Notes: generated from the letters alone by a model not told the origin. A stretch of DNA of 64,000 nt from Nematostella vectensis (GCF_932526225.1 NC_064035.1:4463501-4527500); one strand, 5' to 3'; positions 11,441 through 26,600 are shown, numbered from the stretch's first letter. Program-made: numbers and translations.

Positions 11441-14400
11441 AGTTTATCACAGTGAGCCAAAAAAGGTTATTATTTTATAATAACCCAATGAATTATTGTA
11501 GGAAGCTTAATAGCAATAACAAAGTTGTTACTATAATCAGCACAATTTGATTCTGCATTTTAGAACGAAACAGGTCTAGAATTTTTTTTTTCTTTTTTGC
11601 TATCCGAGCCTCGGAATGTTCTAAGCATGTTCTGAAAATTTGTTGAAATCTCTGGCTGGACGTTCTTATAAAAAGAGTGCATTTATCTTTAATGTAAATA
11701 TAACATCAACACTTTTCATAGTACAAACCTCTTATGTTAAAAGCCTATTTTATTTGACCTTTTATATACATTATCTCTCAAGTGGAACCAGCTACTATCT
11801 CGACCCATTTTTACTTTTGGCGTGCAGTTTTCTAGTGACATTTATTTACAACACAAAAAGTGATCCCGCCACCATGTGACGAAAAACAAATGTGCTAAAA
11901 TAACAAATTTAAAAACTGTAAACATACTGGAAGCAGGGCTAAGGTCATACTAATTGATATTAAAATGGATTCCCAATAATTATACCAATTCCCAATAGGT
12001 ATACAAAATAGACTGTACAAATTTTTTTTTATCCCAAATATTTAGAGTTCCTTCAATAATAATTGATACGAGGGGTGGTGGTCTGCGCGCCTGATTGGTT
12101 GGCAAATCATAATTGTGTTGGAAATAGTTTTCCATTAGTTTCATAGACATATATAGGTTAACGTTTTCATGGCTCGGTACACAACGTTTGAACAACAACA
12201 TATTTTCACTTATGGTATCACCCCACCCCTACGGGTGCAAAATCCAAACAGACAATTTCCCCACGCTGGCTACTCTAAGCGTCCTAACACTGCTCTCTTC
12301 ATTCCTTTATAGATAGAAAGCTTTTAGCTTTCGTGAGTAGTCTCAGACAATAGGATTTCAAGACAAGACTTATATCCTATCAGATTTATACAGTTCAAAA
12401 CAACAAAAAAACATGCGTCTCCGGGCCGATACTTGAAAGGCACAACACTTAACAAGTCATGCAAGCAGTTGTTGTTCAAAACTGAATGGAATGTGTGTTG
12501 ATTAAGCTGCGTGGGCTCAGAGAGAGATAACGTGAGTTAGAAAGATTGACGAGTCATGCTTAGTTTGCCCTGTACAATACCGCTTGGTTGGAGCCGACGA
12601 GAATGTATAAACGGCTTTCCTGTTACTCGGTGATTAAAAATACACATAAGAATGTGCTTCCTATCACGTTTAGCGTGGAATAATCCACGCGGATATGTTA
12701 CAAAGAAAAAGGAAAAAAGAGATGTACTTAGTGAAATATTCCTAGCTATTAATAAGACAACCAAATAGAGTAAATGAGGACGCGACTCTTTATATAATTT
12801 TCTAGTTGTCGAATTTGAATGATGGACAGATATCGAAACATGGTCGGTCAAAGTTAAAGACGACAGGCGATCAATAGCACCACCAGCTTTATTTTTCGAA
12901 AACACCAAAGTTGCTTTGTCTGGTTGTCAGTCAACCCATGAATTATCAATCGCTTACCTCGGTGCCACTCTCTGAATAGCGGTTGCCACTTTGAATTTTC
13001 TTTAATTATTTTAGATTAAATTGAATGTAAAAAAGATAATTTCGTTGCGGCTTTACAAAAAAGTTTATTCAGCTAAAAAGTTCTTTGACAAAGCCGATTG
13101 ACTTAAATATGTAAACATTTATCCCAACTCAAAGCAGCCACTGGTTACAGTTCAATGTAATATTCCCCCGTGGTTGTTAGTAGGGGATTATGGCGTTATT
13201 TATTCGGCAAATTCTACGCTTCTGCTATTATCACCAAAGCCGCAAGATTGCCTTCGCGTGATTCCATTGCAAGCAATTTGCCCAAACTTTTGAATCATTT
13301 GCATATATTATTGTACGTTTTGTGACAAAGAGCGATGACGCCTCAAGTGCCTGCAAAACAATGAAATCATCTCGGACAATGTAATTGTTCCTGAATATTG
13401 TTCGGCTTGCGGAAAGGCAACTCAGCACACAAGAAGTTTCGAAAACGCTCCCAAACTACGTGTGCAAACAACGAGTAGAAGACGTTGAGGATCAACACAA
13501 AGTTTTCACACTATATGAAACTTGGGCTTATTGATTTCCCATTTGTTGCGACGATCTAAACAATTCGAGGTAAGTGAATTGATTTTGAAGTAACTTAATT
13601 TGTACTTAGCAATAAGTTGGTAAAACTAGTTGCATTTATAAAAGCATAGAGTCCCTCGACAAGTAAAGTAAAAGAAAACACGTTTTTACGTGTATTAAAC
13701 TGGCTGAGTGTTTATTTTGTAATCAAATTAAGTATTTTCAAAGAGTACATATTTGCTAAATTCTTACTAAACAGAAGCAGTTGCTGGGGTTCCATGTTTC
13801 AAGTTGTCGAATGTTACAGGATTTGCGAAATTCCAAAAACGCATCGCCTAAATAATTATCGCTTATGAAACAATATCTTAGATTTAGTCGACTTCCAGGA
13901 TTTGGCTGAGAGTAAAAACACACCCTTGCAAATGTGAAATCATTTGCGTATCATCATCACAATTATGCAAGCTAGACCAGGGTTCCGTTCAATCAAGCTT
14001 GGTAAAATTTCAGGTTGTTTAGCTTTCGACATCAAAGTTCTGGCTTCTGAAGCAATTATAACTTTAGAAACACTTTGCAAACTTAGCGGGTGTGTTTTTC
14101 AGTTACTCCGTAATTTCTTAGCATTGTCTTATTTTACGTGAGCGCGCTGTGTCTAGAGGTAGCAGTAAACTTTGCCATCCAGGTGGTCATGACGATAATC
14201 ATGTGTGCTCAGTCCTAAACCTGTTGGTTGTGTACTCTCATAATAGAATTTCACACCTTGCGCTGCGCGCCCACTCAAATTTTATCACCTTTAAATTCTA
14301 TACCATCACGACAACCCAAGAAGCCAACTAATAAAACGTTACATAACAAACCTTCGAAATTAATGATTTAGTTTATCATTAGATTTTCAGAGACTTTCGT

Positions 14401-16756
14401 GAGTTTTAGCGTTATCGACCGTAATTAGAAATTCTTTTATTTATTTAGTATCGAAACTTTAACAAAGTAGTTCGATTGATTTCCGTGTTTAAGTAATATC
14501 TTAAGCGGCCAGTAAGGGCTGTGTTGCCACTATCGCCTTTTTCCAGCCATTAATATTTGAATACCAACGGGGTTAGTAAAATGTCTGCTCAGGGGATTAA
14601 AGTAATTTCCTACTGAGAAGTAAAATATAGTACTTATGAGGTGGGTAGCTATTTATAATGTTGCGCTGTGTGTATATTGGTAACGCTCAAAACAAAATAA
14701 ATGGTTCGATAGTTTTATTAAGCGTAACTTTCAAATCCTCAAATGTTATGAATTTTTAAACCATCAAAATTTTCTTTCTAATGTTGTATTCTTGGTGAAG
14801 TGATAAAGGTACTTGTATTGAATTTCCAAACTTCCGTGATCAGTAGTTAAAACAGATGCACGCTAACACCAAAAAGGCTTATTACTTACTTACTTTATTG
14901 CCATTTATCACTGGTTTTGGTTCCATGGAAATGGAATAAATAAGAAAATATCTCAACTTAAACAAGCGTTTGTTTATCCGTTTGTTTATTCTAAGCATTA
15001 CAATTCTGGATAAGCATCTCAGCCAAATAAGAAGCAATTACACTTTAGCCAATGTTAGCTTGCGGCGTACCCGTCTCTCTCATAATACCAGTCCACTTAT
15101 AAATAACACATCGCGCTTTTGTAGAGGTCCACGAGAAAATAGATGGATTGAATGTCAAGAGACCCCGTTGTTAGGCGCCCTGGTGTCCCGAAAAGCAGGG
15201 CCATTTCTTTTGTTGAGGTGGCTCTTGGGTGCTGAGATGTTTCAATCAAAATAGATTTTTCAAACGGACGAACTATTGCATATTCTCGTCAATAACAAAA
15301 GAATAGGTCTAGCGTACGCTAACAAAACTGATGGAGATTTCATGATTTTGTGAACTTTGAACGAAAATCATTTAAGTTTTACTAGCCAAAGTGCAAGCTT
15401 TTATAGTTTTGTGATATCTCCTAGTGCAATCTTGCGCGTGGCGCCGTGCAAAGCATGTACACTACCCGCCATGACGACTTATTGTAAGATACTGTTTCCA
15501 TGTCCCGGAGTGGTCTCACAACAAAGTACCTGAACGAAAACAAAAAGGAATCTAGATGCTTATCTAGCGCGCCTTGCATTCTATACCAAACGGCATTCAA
15601 AATGCTCCACAGGCTTAAACCATGTCACCTGGACCCTCAAGTTTGTACAATCGTTGATCAACTGACAGACCGACCAATACACTTTACCTGACACATTTGC
15701 GCGATAACAAAAGTGAAATGAAAGGAAAGACCTCATGCAAACACAACTAAAGGGCACAGCGCGAGTTTCACTGCAAGTTTTAGTCAAATCAGCCAAAATA
15801 CCCTTTTTGTTTCATTATTTTAATGTTTAAGCTTTAACTATGAGCACTGTAAAATTAAAGTACTTATTAGTTGTAATTTGGCAGTGACGCGCCTTAGTAA
15901 TCAATGAAGCTGTGAGGCGCTGTGGGCACTTAATGCATTTATTACTCTGTAGTCACAGTCAAGTGAATTTATGGTATTTTAATTTGGTTTCGACAAAGCG
16001 CGAGTGCTTACGTCTATACAAGTATTAATCACCGAATGACACGAACGCTCGGTCTTTGTTAGGGTTTTGCGCGCTAAACCGGGCCGAGGGTATTTGTGCC
16101 TTCGTTTAATAAATTAAGCAGTTTCGCTTTAGCGATCTGTTTGTTGTTTTCGTCTATTTTGTTTATTTGTCTGTTTGCATGCGCCATCCGTTTCACTTGC
16201 TAGATATCATGATATTATAAAGTCGTCGAAAATTAGGTAAGTTATTCAAACTGTTAGCCACCTTTTCACTTATGTAGCTGCACTAATTAAGTATACAAAA
16301 AAGGAAATCTTTTAAATTTTCATTCAAAATTCCATGCAGATAATATTAATATTTCGCAGTTTTTGAAGAGGAATAACACAATTGTTAGCACATTGTGCGA
16401 GGCTGCTTCGTACTCTGACAGTCCTGAGACACGCAAGATGAACTCCAGTACCGCGCAGCTCCGACCTTTTTAGTTTTTGTTGATGGCGACATTTTACCGA
16501 CACACTGTCACATTTCCGAGGACAATAATTTTGTGCGCAGACATAGGTATCATATGGACAAAGCATAGTCTTATAGTATTTGAAGATTCTTTAACAATAA
16601 ATGACCCACTTTTTGGCGGCCAAGTGGGGGGGGGGGGGGGGTGCGCGCACCCTGCGCATCCCCCCCCTGTGTACGCGCCTGTCAATGATTGTAAATATCG
16701 CCAAATCGTCAACTACATATGTTGTTTTGAGTACAATTCAATTCAATCGTTCAATC
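11441..16756. other. Non-coding stretch with one candidate splice donor
   Basis: No recognisable protein-coding exon. A strong donor-like sequence, ATTCGAG|GTAAGTG, ends at 13569/13570 and could close an untranslated first exon on the plus strand. The longest open frames (for example 12537-12908 minus, 123 codons) have no family features and look like chance. Confidence 0.45.
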
Positions 16757-17030
16757 GCGGAAACAAGCCGAGCGATTTTGAATGTAAAGCACTAGTACAG
16801 GCCGGACCGGATTGCGAGTACAAGCCGATTCTATCACAATACTAATCGATCGATCCCGAGTACAAGCCGGACGACCCGAGTACAAGCCGAACGATTCGGG
16901 TACAAGCCGGACGATCGCGAGTAAAAAACGATCGTTCGCGAGACAAGCCGAACCATCACAATTGTCACACGAGCAATCGCGCGTACAATGCAGATGAGTG
17001 CAAGCCGAACTGGGTGCAAGACAAGCTTGC
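16757..17030 (+). repeat. ~20-bp tandem repeat (GAGTACAAGCCG)
   Basis: About ten degenerate copies of a unit built on CGAGTACAAGCCG.ACGATC, with spacing close to 20-21 bp in the centre (16855-16960) and looser at both ends. The unit is GC-richer than its surroundings. Confidence 0.75.
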
Positions 17031-20000
17031 TTTTACAATAGATTTGGCGTTTTTAATTTAGAAATAATAATGTTGTAGCGGTCGAGGGCAAGAATGCCCC
17101 TAGGACCGACCCTAATCCTAAACTCTGCCGTCGCCATTGGAACAGTCACTTACGGAGTTCGTGTTTATTTAACAAATTGACCCCTCAACCGGCCTGTACC
17201 GGCTTTGGGAAGTACCCACAACCCAAAAAATTCATAAATGCAAACTAAACACAACAAGATGAAGATACTCAGGCATCAGTCTAAGGGATAAATGGTCTTG
17301 AAGAATGCATCCAACCATGGTGTTGGCAACTACTCTTAAGCCAAATAATAGCACAGGTTCTTTGACAAATTTCAAATCGAACAAGTGAAGAAAATCAAAA
17401 TACCACACAAGGGAGAGAGATCAGCAAACACAGCTCAAGACACAAATAGATACCTTTATTCTTATCCTCCAGGTACATTTCCTTGGCCTCAAAACACAAT
17501 GTCCATTCCTGAAGGCTTGTAAAACTACGAAGATGCCTTTACGGATTGAAAAGCATTCTGGGAGATCCAGGGAAAAATTCACGAGGGGAGGGCCAGTCAA
17601 CACTCCTCTCCCCAAAGTCAGATGGTTTTTTATAAGTCTTTTCACCCCGAAGCCAAACAAATCAATTCCAGGTCATACAGACCCAGAAGAGTAGTGTAAA
17701 CAATTTTGGAATCAATTTGGTTTCAGAAAAGACAGCATTTAGGAGAGCTGTGGTGATTCATTAGAAAATTATTTTCTCATCCAGGCAAAGCCAAACAAGA
17801 AAAAATCATCATGAATCCACCTTTGCTTGCAAATATCCATAAGCAAAGCACTCAATTATGCCCCAAAAGACTTCATGATGTCCTGAGACACTCTCCTAAT
17901 ATGCTCGTAGCTGTATTTTTGATGAAAAATACAAGCAGCCATCAATTTGTGCTCGCTTCAGCACAACGACGAGGGATTAAAAGTGGGGACCGCAAAGCAC
18001 TGTTGGAAAGCTTGGATACCGCTGACTAGGTGCAGCAGTGTTTGACTTTGACGGGCTGTATAAAACTCAGAATAGGGGGGAGGTATCTGTTTTCAGTCTG
18101 TTTTTTTGTAAATTCAGCTCAAAAATAGCCAGGAGTCAATGGGTTAATTGCCTCAACGTCAGCGTGCTTTTGACAAGAAGTGCAGGGTTGGTTAGTGCGT
18201 TGGACATTTATTGTTGTAGATTATATTTGAGTTATAGATTTAGATCTCAATTGTATTAAATAACTTGTGATGGTTTTCTTTTTCAATAATGATGCAAACC
18301 GGTTCTCATTTTGTTCAGAATTAGTGTGACAAATCCATGGCTTAGACTTCTTCAATTAGACAAATATCCTGTTTTCTCATGCCTCGAATATGCACTTGCA
18401 AAGCGAGGGAAATGGAAGAAATCGCCTTCCATCTGTTTAGAAGTATTTACTACGCCTTACTTCCAAATCTTAGTTTAACAATTGTCAGAAAATTAGCAAT
18501 ATTATTTTGCAGACAATTTTTTTATCGCAAGAAGCTATTTGGTTTGTCAATGAACAACTTCTTGAAATAAAAACGCCAGGGGATTTTGAATATTAGAAGA
18601 CATATTCTTTAAAACATAAAGATACATGTATCACTCTTGTAGAAAGAAAAGCATTATCTTAGTTCCTTTTTTTTTTTAAATATTTTTTTTCTTTTTCAAA
18701 GAACTTCACGTCACCTATATATACAAAGTATAATTTTTCCTTCGACAAAAGAATATCTGGATTTTGTAGTTTAGTTGTGACTCAAACGTCGATACTGATA
18801 TATTTTGAAATATTTCTGAATAATTCTAAAATATCTACCAGTTGTATGAATTACTTACAAGCTAACTTGTTTTCTAAAGGAATTCAGAAAAAAACATGAA
18901 AATATATAATTCAATCACTCACTTTCCTTTTGCTTTTAGAAGAAATTTCAAGAAGAGACAAAAGACATATATATAGACAAATAAAAAGTTTATAAGGAAA
19001 GTGTAAACACTAAAAAGGACATCCTTATATGCGGCTTTTAATTTTCTACATGATCCATTTATCTTTTGCTTCCAACTGTTATTTATGTTCGAGCAGCATA
19101 GCAGGGCACCAAAAAAGATTAAGATTTTCTATAATGCATATCTTTTTTTTAAATATGGTCACATCTTTGCACCGATAATCATAAACGCAGTGGACAGCTT
19201 CGCCTACAGATCATTCCGTCCGCGTGTTTTATTCAAATAAATCAATTTTGTTTACCCGTTGGAGATGTATGTATGCGCAGTGAGTCTTCGCCTGCTTTTT
19301 TATTCGAAACAAGGAATTTATACCATCCTTTCAATTGATTTTACAAGTATATGTTAAAAAAGTTATCAATTGATTTTACAAGTATATGTTAAAAAAGTTA
19401 AAAGAACATTTGAAGTGAATTAATTATTATACACCTAATTAAAAAAAAGAGCGTTATCATAGTGTAAACGGCGAGATCCGAATGGCAGTTACAAGACCGA
19501 ACGGTGCTTATGAACACCAGTGGTGCCAGAGCCTTCGATAGCCTTTATAATTGATTATTGTATGATTGATCCATGTTTTCCTGCATTCGGTTGAAAAAAA
19601 AATTCGACACATGGTATCCTTTGGTTGTGGAACTGCCATATGCCAATCGCCATATATCGTTTGCACTGACAACGTTGCGGTTCTTGAAAGAAGTAGTTTT
19701 CAAAATTTTTGTGGATTTTATCAATGAGTTTTCTCTTTGTTCCCCTTTTTTGTTTTCTTTTTATTTTTATTTGGTATGTTTTTGTAGAATAAGCCTGTTT
19801 TCCAGTCATCAGATATTTTCGCTATTTGCATAGTTCATGTGCAAATTCTGCAACAAAACGGACGCTTTATATTAGATTGGTTTCTTTAATTCAAAACGCA
19901 CAAATACACAAGGTTAGCACATTAAACGAGATAATTATCTAGCTTCTTTTACAACAAGTGCTATTCTTTCTAACCTTCTTCAACGATTAGATAACCTTAG

Positions 20001-23000
20001 CTAATATAGTTTAGGTGAAAGCTTCAAAACAAATTTATTATTTTTTTTTTTCAAATCATAACCTATAGATTCAATTTTATTTTAGGCCGGGTTTGCTCTA
20101 TGTTTGTGGCCAAATTGTCTAGAAATCACAAGATGCGGTACTTGAGAAAGCACCGCTTGTTTTGAAGGTTTGATTTTGAGATAAAAAAAAAACGCAAAAA
20201 TGCGTTAATTATTTGTCGCCTGGTTACTTCATCAAATCTAACAGCCGCGAAATCCCTTGATCGCGGCCTAATGTTCGCACGCTTCTATAGTTCACTCGAG
20301 ACCTATTTATCTTTATATCTTTTAAAGCAGCAGACCATATCCATCGCCATTTTATTTCTTGCTCTTGTGTTTCACTCCAATTCTCTTTTTTTATCCAAGG
20401 GAAGATGTACGCCCTCTCCCCTCCCTCCCACCGCCCTAAATTGCAGATCGTCAACGATAATATTTCACGGTTATCTGGTTATTACACTCTCTCTATCTTC
20501 AGGTCCGATGGTCAAATAAAATAAAAACAGCAAAGAGCTTAACTTTCTCAAAAAATGTACCTGTGTTTACCGATTAACTTACGAACTTAGTGGGTTTTTT
20601 TTTTTATCCGCCAGCAAATTTGCTTCCCCGGCGACTTTCTTTGAGCCCAATTTTTTTTATGGAGAACAAGCGACATTGATTCCTAATGGCCTTGCATTGT
20701 ACTAAATACCGTCTTTAGTAACGGCATTATAAAAAACATGGTCCCTAAATGGTTCAAAAGACTGACAAATACTCCGAAAAAGAAGTCATGCTGTTGCGTC
20801 CTCTCAAACTAGAGTAAATGATGGAAAATTCGAAATCCCACATTTAAGCAGTTGGGTTACAAAACAGGACTCACTCTATAATCCAAATTAACAAACGCAG
20901 AAGCCGATCCTTTGATAAATTTGACATTGACAAAACACAGTTGGGAATGTTTTCCTTTTCGGAATAACTAGCATTTTTCCCTTCCCCTTAGGCATTTTTA
21001 CTTAACAAACTTATCGGCTAAGAACATGCAACGAACATTAGAGAATTAATCAACTTTTGGACTTTTCAAGAATGCTAATTTTGCGTCCAATTGCAAGGCT
21101 CAGATATGAATTGAGAAGTATATTAGAGTGCATATACTTCTTGAACCCTTTAATACTTGAAAAATTGCCAGAAAAAAAAAATGAATGTAGAAGAAGGTTT
21201 TGTAACAAATTAGTTCTAAATCGTGGGCGAACAGATGATAAGGTCGTTTCTTCGGCTTTTCTTTTTCCAATTAAAGATCGATCAAAGACAATTTTTTCTT
21301 ATACGGGCGGGCTTTCTCATGTGATGAGTGGTGGTGTATAACCCTCTTCTATTTATTTGTGTAGCTATTGTCGAAGACACTATCCACAGTCAAGTATTGT
21401 TTGGACAATGATTAGATGTAAAACAAAGATTGCTGATATATTGCCCGCGAACCATTGTTCTCCACGTTTAGCAAATAGGTTTAAACATATTCAGCAAGAG
21501 CTTAGGCTATAGTATAAGTAAGGCTATAGACCAGGGAATTAATCTCAAAGACTCTTAAAAGCTAAAATAACAAAACAACATAAAATCCCATAAGTGAGAA
21601 AATGATCCTTGTACGTAAAGACACCTGACACAGAAATGAATCAAGCTTTGTATAGACAAACTAGGTTTTATAAGGCCAATTAAAGTTCGCTCACATCAGA
21701 AAGAATCGCCTGTGACGATGTTTGCTTATTTCCCGCGGGTTTATGCACTCGGCTGTTTGCAACCGGTTTTTGATGTACCTTGAGAACAAAAATACACAAA
21801 GCATTTTCATATCACACACTTGTTGGCATAAATGATATCGCACTTTTTTCTTAGTAGCAATTCAGGTAACCTTTTATAAAACACGGAAGGCAGCCGTTTT
21901 TGAATCATCAGTTCTTTGTTGTTTGTTGGGATGAGCCTTATTTATGTGTACGCAGTTGTAGTTTATAATAAGTTGCAGATGAAAAAAAACAAATTGTTCA
22001 AGTTTTTAGTTTTAATTCCGAATCTAATTGCGTACCACTTATCCAAATTATCCGAGTAATGGCTTGAGAATACAGAAAATGAGAAATTGAAAATGCAGAT
22101 GGGAATTTGAAAATAAGCCTTCTGTTTGGTAAGAAAAGCGGCAATCGATTAGCTACTAAGGAAAAACACCGCCCGTGGCTTGCAATATTTCCAAAACTAT
22201 ATTTTCAAATTTGTACTATTCGGTATCTGGGAATTGCTTCCTCTTGACAAGCAAGACCGATATTAAACATCTTCTTAATATCATATATATATATATATAA
22301 TATCATATTACTTACACTCGTTGAGAAGTAACATTTAACAAAAAAAAAACGTTTAGAAATCCGTTAAAATCAATTCGTACTCTCGGTACAGCATAATTTA
22401 ACAAAATCCAAGCCAAGGGCAGGCTGTTCTCTTCCCTAAAAGTTGAAAAAAACCATTTTCACACCAAACAACAATTGGTAAAATACTCAAGCCGCTTCGT
22501 TTCATTCTAAAGAATAGCCTGAATAATTGTGAAACAGTCGGAACGATCAATGGCAATTATATTACCTAGTTGTTTATTTGCGAGTGGACTGTCTTTATTA
22601 ACTTTACTAACTGGTTATGGAAGACTGGAACTCGGCGGTCGGCTTTCTGGACCAGTAGGCATAGATAAACAAAGTTTAACTGAACCTCTAAGATACTAAG
22701 ATAAAAAAATAGCATGATTCTTTACGTAAAAATGCGTTTACGAATAAAGCGTTTAACTGTTAAATGGGAATCTGTTAGGTGGAATTTTTAGAATCTTTTG
22801 TTCAAAACAATGCGTATGGGTGAGACTTTGCAGGCTAATTATCTACCTTGAGTTTATTTATGCGCCTGTTATTATGTTCATATCTTTCCCAAAATGAGCA
22901 AAGTGTGAGATTTTGAAAGTGAAGAAACAAAAACACAAACGCTATGATCTTTGTTGAAGTTTGAAGTTTAGGCCTAGCGGGGAGTATTCGTGGATGGCGA

Positions 23001-23419
23001 TCAGTTCAAATTTACTTTGCTATTTCATTCCCCAGGCTTTTCCAGAGTTTCGAAATGAACTAATTTGGTTGCCAAGCTTCGTTGAACGGTGTAGTTAATG
23101 TGTCTTAATTAAAAAAGCATTTTACATTCGCCAGGTGTCCCTGTGAGTAAATTACGCCGAGAGGCAGCACTAAGCGTGCGCGTAACATTCAGAGTACCGT
23201 GAAAAAAGATAAGTTATATCTCTATACCACAAGTGGACGATATCACACCGGTACATGTATCACTACGAAATGATTTAAACTACACCACACTCTCTTTTAG
23301 ATATACAAGATATAGAAGAAATACATTAGTATAATTTTCACTCTGTGATGTCCCCCCTTCTCCAGATAGGGGGGGAGCTTGTATTAAAGTATTACCCGCA
23401 TCACGTGATCTCATTGCAG
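17031..23419. other. Long non-coding stretch
   Basis: No coding exon recognised. It contains many A/T homopolymers, a TA microsatellite near 22283, and a small tandem duplication at 19338-19402. It could be intergenic or part of a long 5' intron of the DMRT gene downstream. Confidence 0.45.
19338..19402 (+). repeat. Tandem duplication, two perfect ~33-bp copies
   Basis: The string starting TCAATTGATTTTACAAGTAT and running to AAAAAAGTTA occurs twice, back to back, without a mismatch that I can see. Confidence 0.85.
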
Positions 23420-23610
23420 CCACTCAGAGCGCGCGCTTTCCGTATAATGTAATTGACAAAAGGTATTGTGTGCGACCTTTAACAAACCAGAAACCGTTCG
23501 CTCACGTAACTATAACATATCAGGTGGTGAGTCTCAGAGCTCACATTAATCTGGAGCTTGCACCCGTTCACTTAACTCATTGAAAACCCACAGCACACAG
23601 AAACCCAAGG
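23400..23610 (+). other. Candidate untranslated first exon and promoter of the DMRT gene
   Basis: A palindromic TCACGTGA E-box (about 23402) and a GC-richer stretch precede CACACAGAAACCCAAG|GTAAGAATAGG, a strong donor at 23609/23610. The DMRT coding exon at 28111 begins one base after a good acceptor, so an upstream exon on this strand is required. This is one candidate, but the link is inference. Confidence 0.3.
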
Positions 23611-26600
23611 TAAGAATAGGCTTTAAATCAATCTTGCGAAATCTCTCGCACTTATATTTACACGTTACAAAAGGCTTTGCACACGTCTTGGCTATTGAAT
23701 GTTGCTGGATTATTAACAAATTGGCTTTTACTCATTCTGCGGTTTGCGTAATCTGTTAAAGAGTGCTCCACACCAGAAATTGACTCAAATATTTGTTCAG
23801 AGAGAATTGCGGTGCAGATCTGGCCAAGTAACATTATGGCATTAAGTCGTTGGTGTCTGGATGCAGTGGAGTTATCAAATATATATTTGTACAAGAATTA
23901 TCTCTTTTCAAACTCTATCAATTCGCGTGGAACTTGCTGTAGCTTATTGAATACTTTATTTTATTACTTTTTGACTGTCGGACCTTAACGATTGTATAAA
24001 TAACATAAAACGGACGCATTTTTCAGTTGATATCCAAATGTATTGTTTGTTATTCAAGTAAATTAAAAATACCCCCAAAAACGCCAAACACATAAAACTA
24101 GTACAACATCTAGTGTTTAGTGCAACTAAAATTTGATTGATAAAATGTTATTTCTTCCGAAAAATATGAGTTAAAACAACGTTCGTGACTAACGATATTT
24201 TCCCAGATTATCAATTTAACCTCTCGTTGTACTGTATTGTATAAAGTTACCCATAACTGTAATATCATCTGAGTACATACTCGTAGCGTACATCACATCT
24301 ATTTATAAACCAGATAAACAACGAATACAACCAAGGAAAAAAATATCCTCAAATACTGACGAATAAAACTTCTCATACGCATATAACTTCATAAACTAAA
24401 ACAAACTTTCACAAGTTTAATAATTAATTATTAACCAGCTTGAATAGGCGTAAATGCCGAATGTAAAGGGAGAGAAGTAATAGAATGAGTGGAGATTGCT
24501 TAAAGGCGAAAAGTTTGCTAAGTACAGTACTACAGTTTTACTAGGAAACACAACGTAGGAAGACGCTATTGCCGCTTGTGCAAGATCTCCACTCTTTGCC
24601 CTCATTTCCGCCAATACCTCTAATTATCTACCGACGTTGCTAACACATCTAACAGCGCTCAGAGTGAAAGTAATAACTTAAAATTTCCATTTTGTTTTTC
24701 TTCTCTATTACCGATACGTCGTTTTACGGTACTTGATTAAATGGCCGCTTTACCTCGGGTGCTGTGTTAAGAACCTCAAAACTCGATTAAATCTTCAGGA
24801 TATACCCTGATAGTTACACTATAACTATGTAAGATGTAATAAAAACATTTATGTGCCCCGGAGAGGTCATTGATTTTAATCTAGGTGCGTGAGCACTTAT
24901 GTATCTACGTCGGCGGAAAACAGAAATCCGCCCTTTTCGTACCTAAACGTACATCCTTCCGATCGTTAAACCGTCCAGAAACGAAAAAATAACATAAGTA
25001 GAAACAGTAGTACATAGTACACTACGACTAAGGAGTCGAAAGGAAGAATATTTAACTTTAAACTTAGAAAAGCTTTGACTTACACTATGAGCTAAGATTA
25101 AAACTATGCGTCAAAAAGCCAGGAAAGAAGGTGAAAAAGTTCCTTTATAAACAAATTTCATTTCTCTTTAGGCGCTTTCATATTTCCGATATTTTTCCAA
25201 TTTGCAAACTATTAATATCGCTAAGATTTGTGTTACGATGTTGACCTAGACGACAGAAACCTCTAGAATACGATCATTTGAGCAGATATGTCACATATAT
25301 GTAGGTCAACATCCTATTACGTCAGAGTACACCAAATTTCATCGGCAAGTCTAAGTAAACAAGTTTACCTGTTCTATGGCAACTTAAGAGCTTAAGGTTT
25401 ACCTTTCGTTTGATACTGGTAGGTGGTTTATTAAAAAGCGACAAAAGTCAAGCTTCTAGCGGTTAAACAATCATCAGTTTTGCTGAATGTAATAAGCATT
25501 ACAGTAGCACACTAGGAGTCCCACTATGAACTATATCTACCGGTCTAGAATCCCGTATTCATGACGCGAGATAATGGAAAGTCCAAGGGAATAGTAGACT
25601 AGCGACCGGTGCCAACATCATGGTATTGTTTGGGAACGTTGTTACCTAGATTATTCTAGCCCTCGCCTTTAATTATTTTGATTTTCGGTAACCTATACCA
25701 TCCTAAATGCACTATTAAAAGGTTTTTTGGCAATTTGTGGAAACATCTGCGCCTTCTTGATTGTCTGTTAATAATAAACTGTAGAGGCAAACACGAGAAG
25801 AGAAGCTAAGGGAGCAAGTGAGGCTAAAAGGTGTAGTATCTGGATTTCTGAGAGAACTCGTTGTCTTTTTTTTGCAAGAAAAAAATAACAGCACTGTTAA
25901 AAATATAAAAGGGCCTACGTCTGTCAATTCCTTCTGAATTGATTTTCAATTACATAGGATCAAAATCACAATATAAGATAAGTAAGTATTTATGTAATGT
26001 TTTCAGATTGAGTTTTCTGCTCGGTCCGTATTCATTATCGTCCAAAAACGCCCCCCCCCCCCCCCCCCCCTTCAAAAGTCAAATGGCCGGGCCCTAATGG
26101 TACTGTACAGGATGAATACGTTTCGTGTTGCGTGCAAATAAACTTAGCTTGACATTCGTAACAAAACACCTCAAATGTCTACGAGTAAATGAATTCCACG
26201 TGCTGAAAGACGCTATGACAGACAACACTTCTGTCTACTGGTGTTGTAAATCAAAATAAAATTAATGAGTAGGAGTGGGAAAAGCAGAGTCTTAAGCGAA
26301 GAAATCATTTATCTAGAACTCGCGGGATATTGTGTTAGTTTGTTCGTTGCATTATGTTTGTAATGGTTGTACTGTTTATACTGCCAATGTGTTCATGTGA
26401 CGTCAACAGTGTACTTGTACTGCGGAGAGGGGTCAAGATCTTGCCATCACGTATTCGGGAAAAATAACATCTTATTTCTCGTTTGCTGCTTCCGCCCAGC
26501 TCCAACACACGAAAATAGTAGTGTTCTTCTCGGTATTATGACTTGTGACTGAATGCGAAATCTCCCAAATCACGAGCGTTTCTATGACAAACGACCAAAT

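Noticed and set aside
12537-12908. 123-codon minus-strand frame
   Set aside because: No domain, odd composition and no splice context; consistent with chance in a long non-coding region.
16601-16700. G15 run with GTGCGCGCACC as a promoter or structural site
   Set aside because: Homopolymer G/C runs recur in several intergenic and MITE-like places here (26050, 28617, 56633, 63210, 63668) and look like repeat debris.
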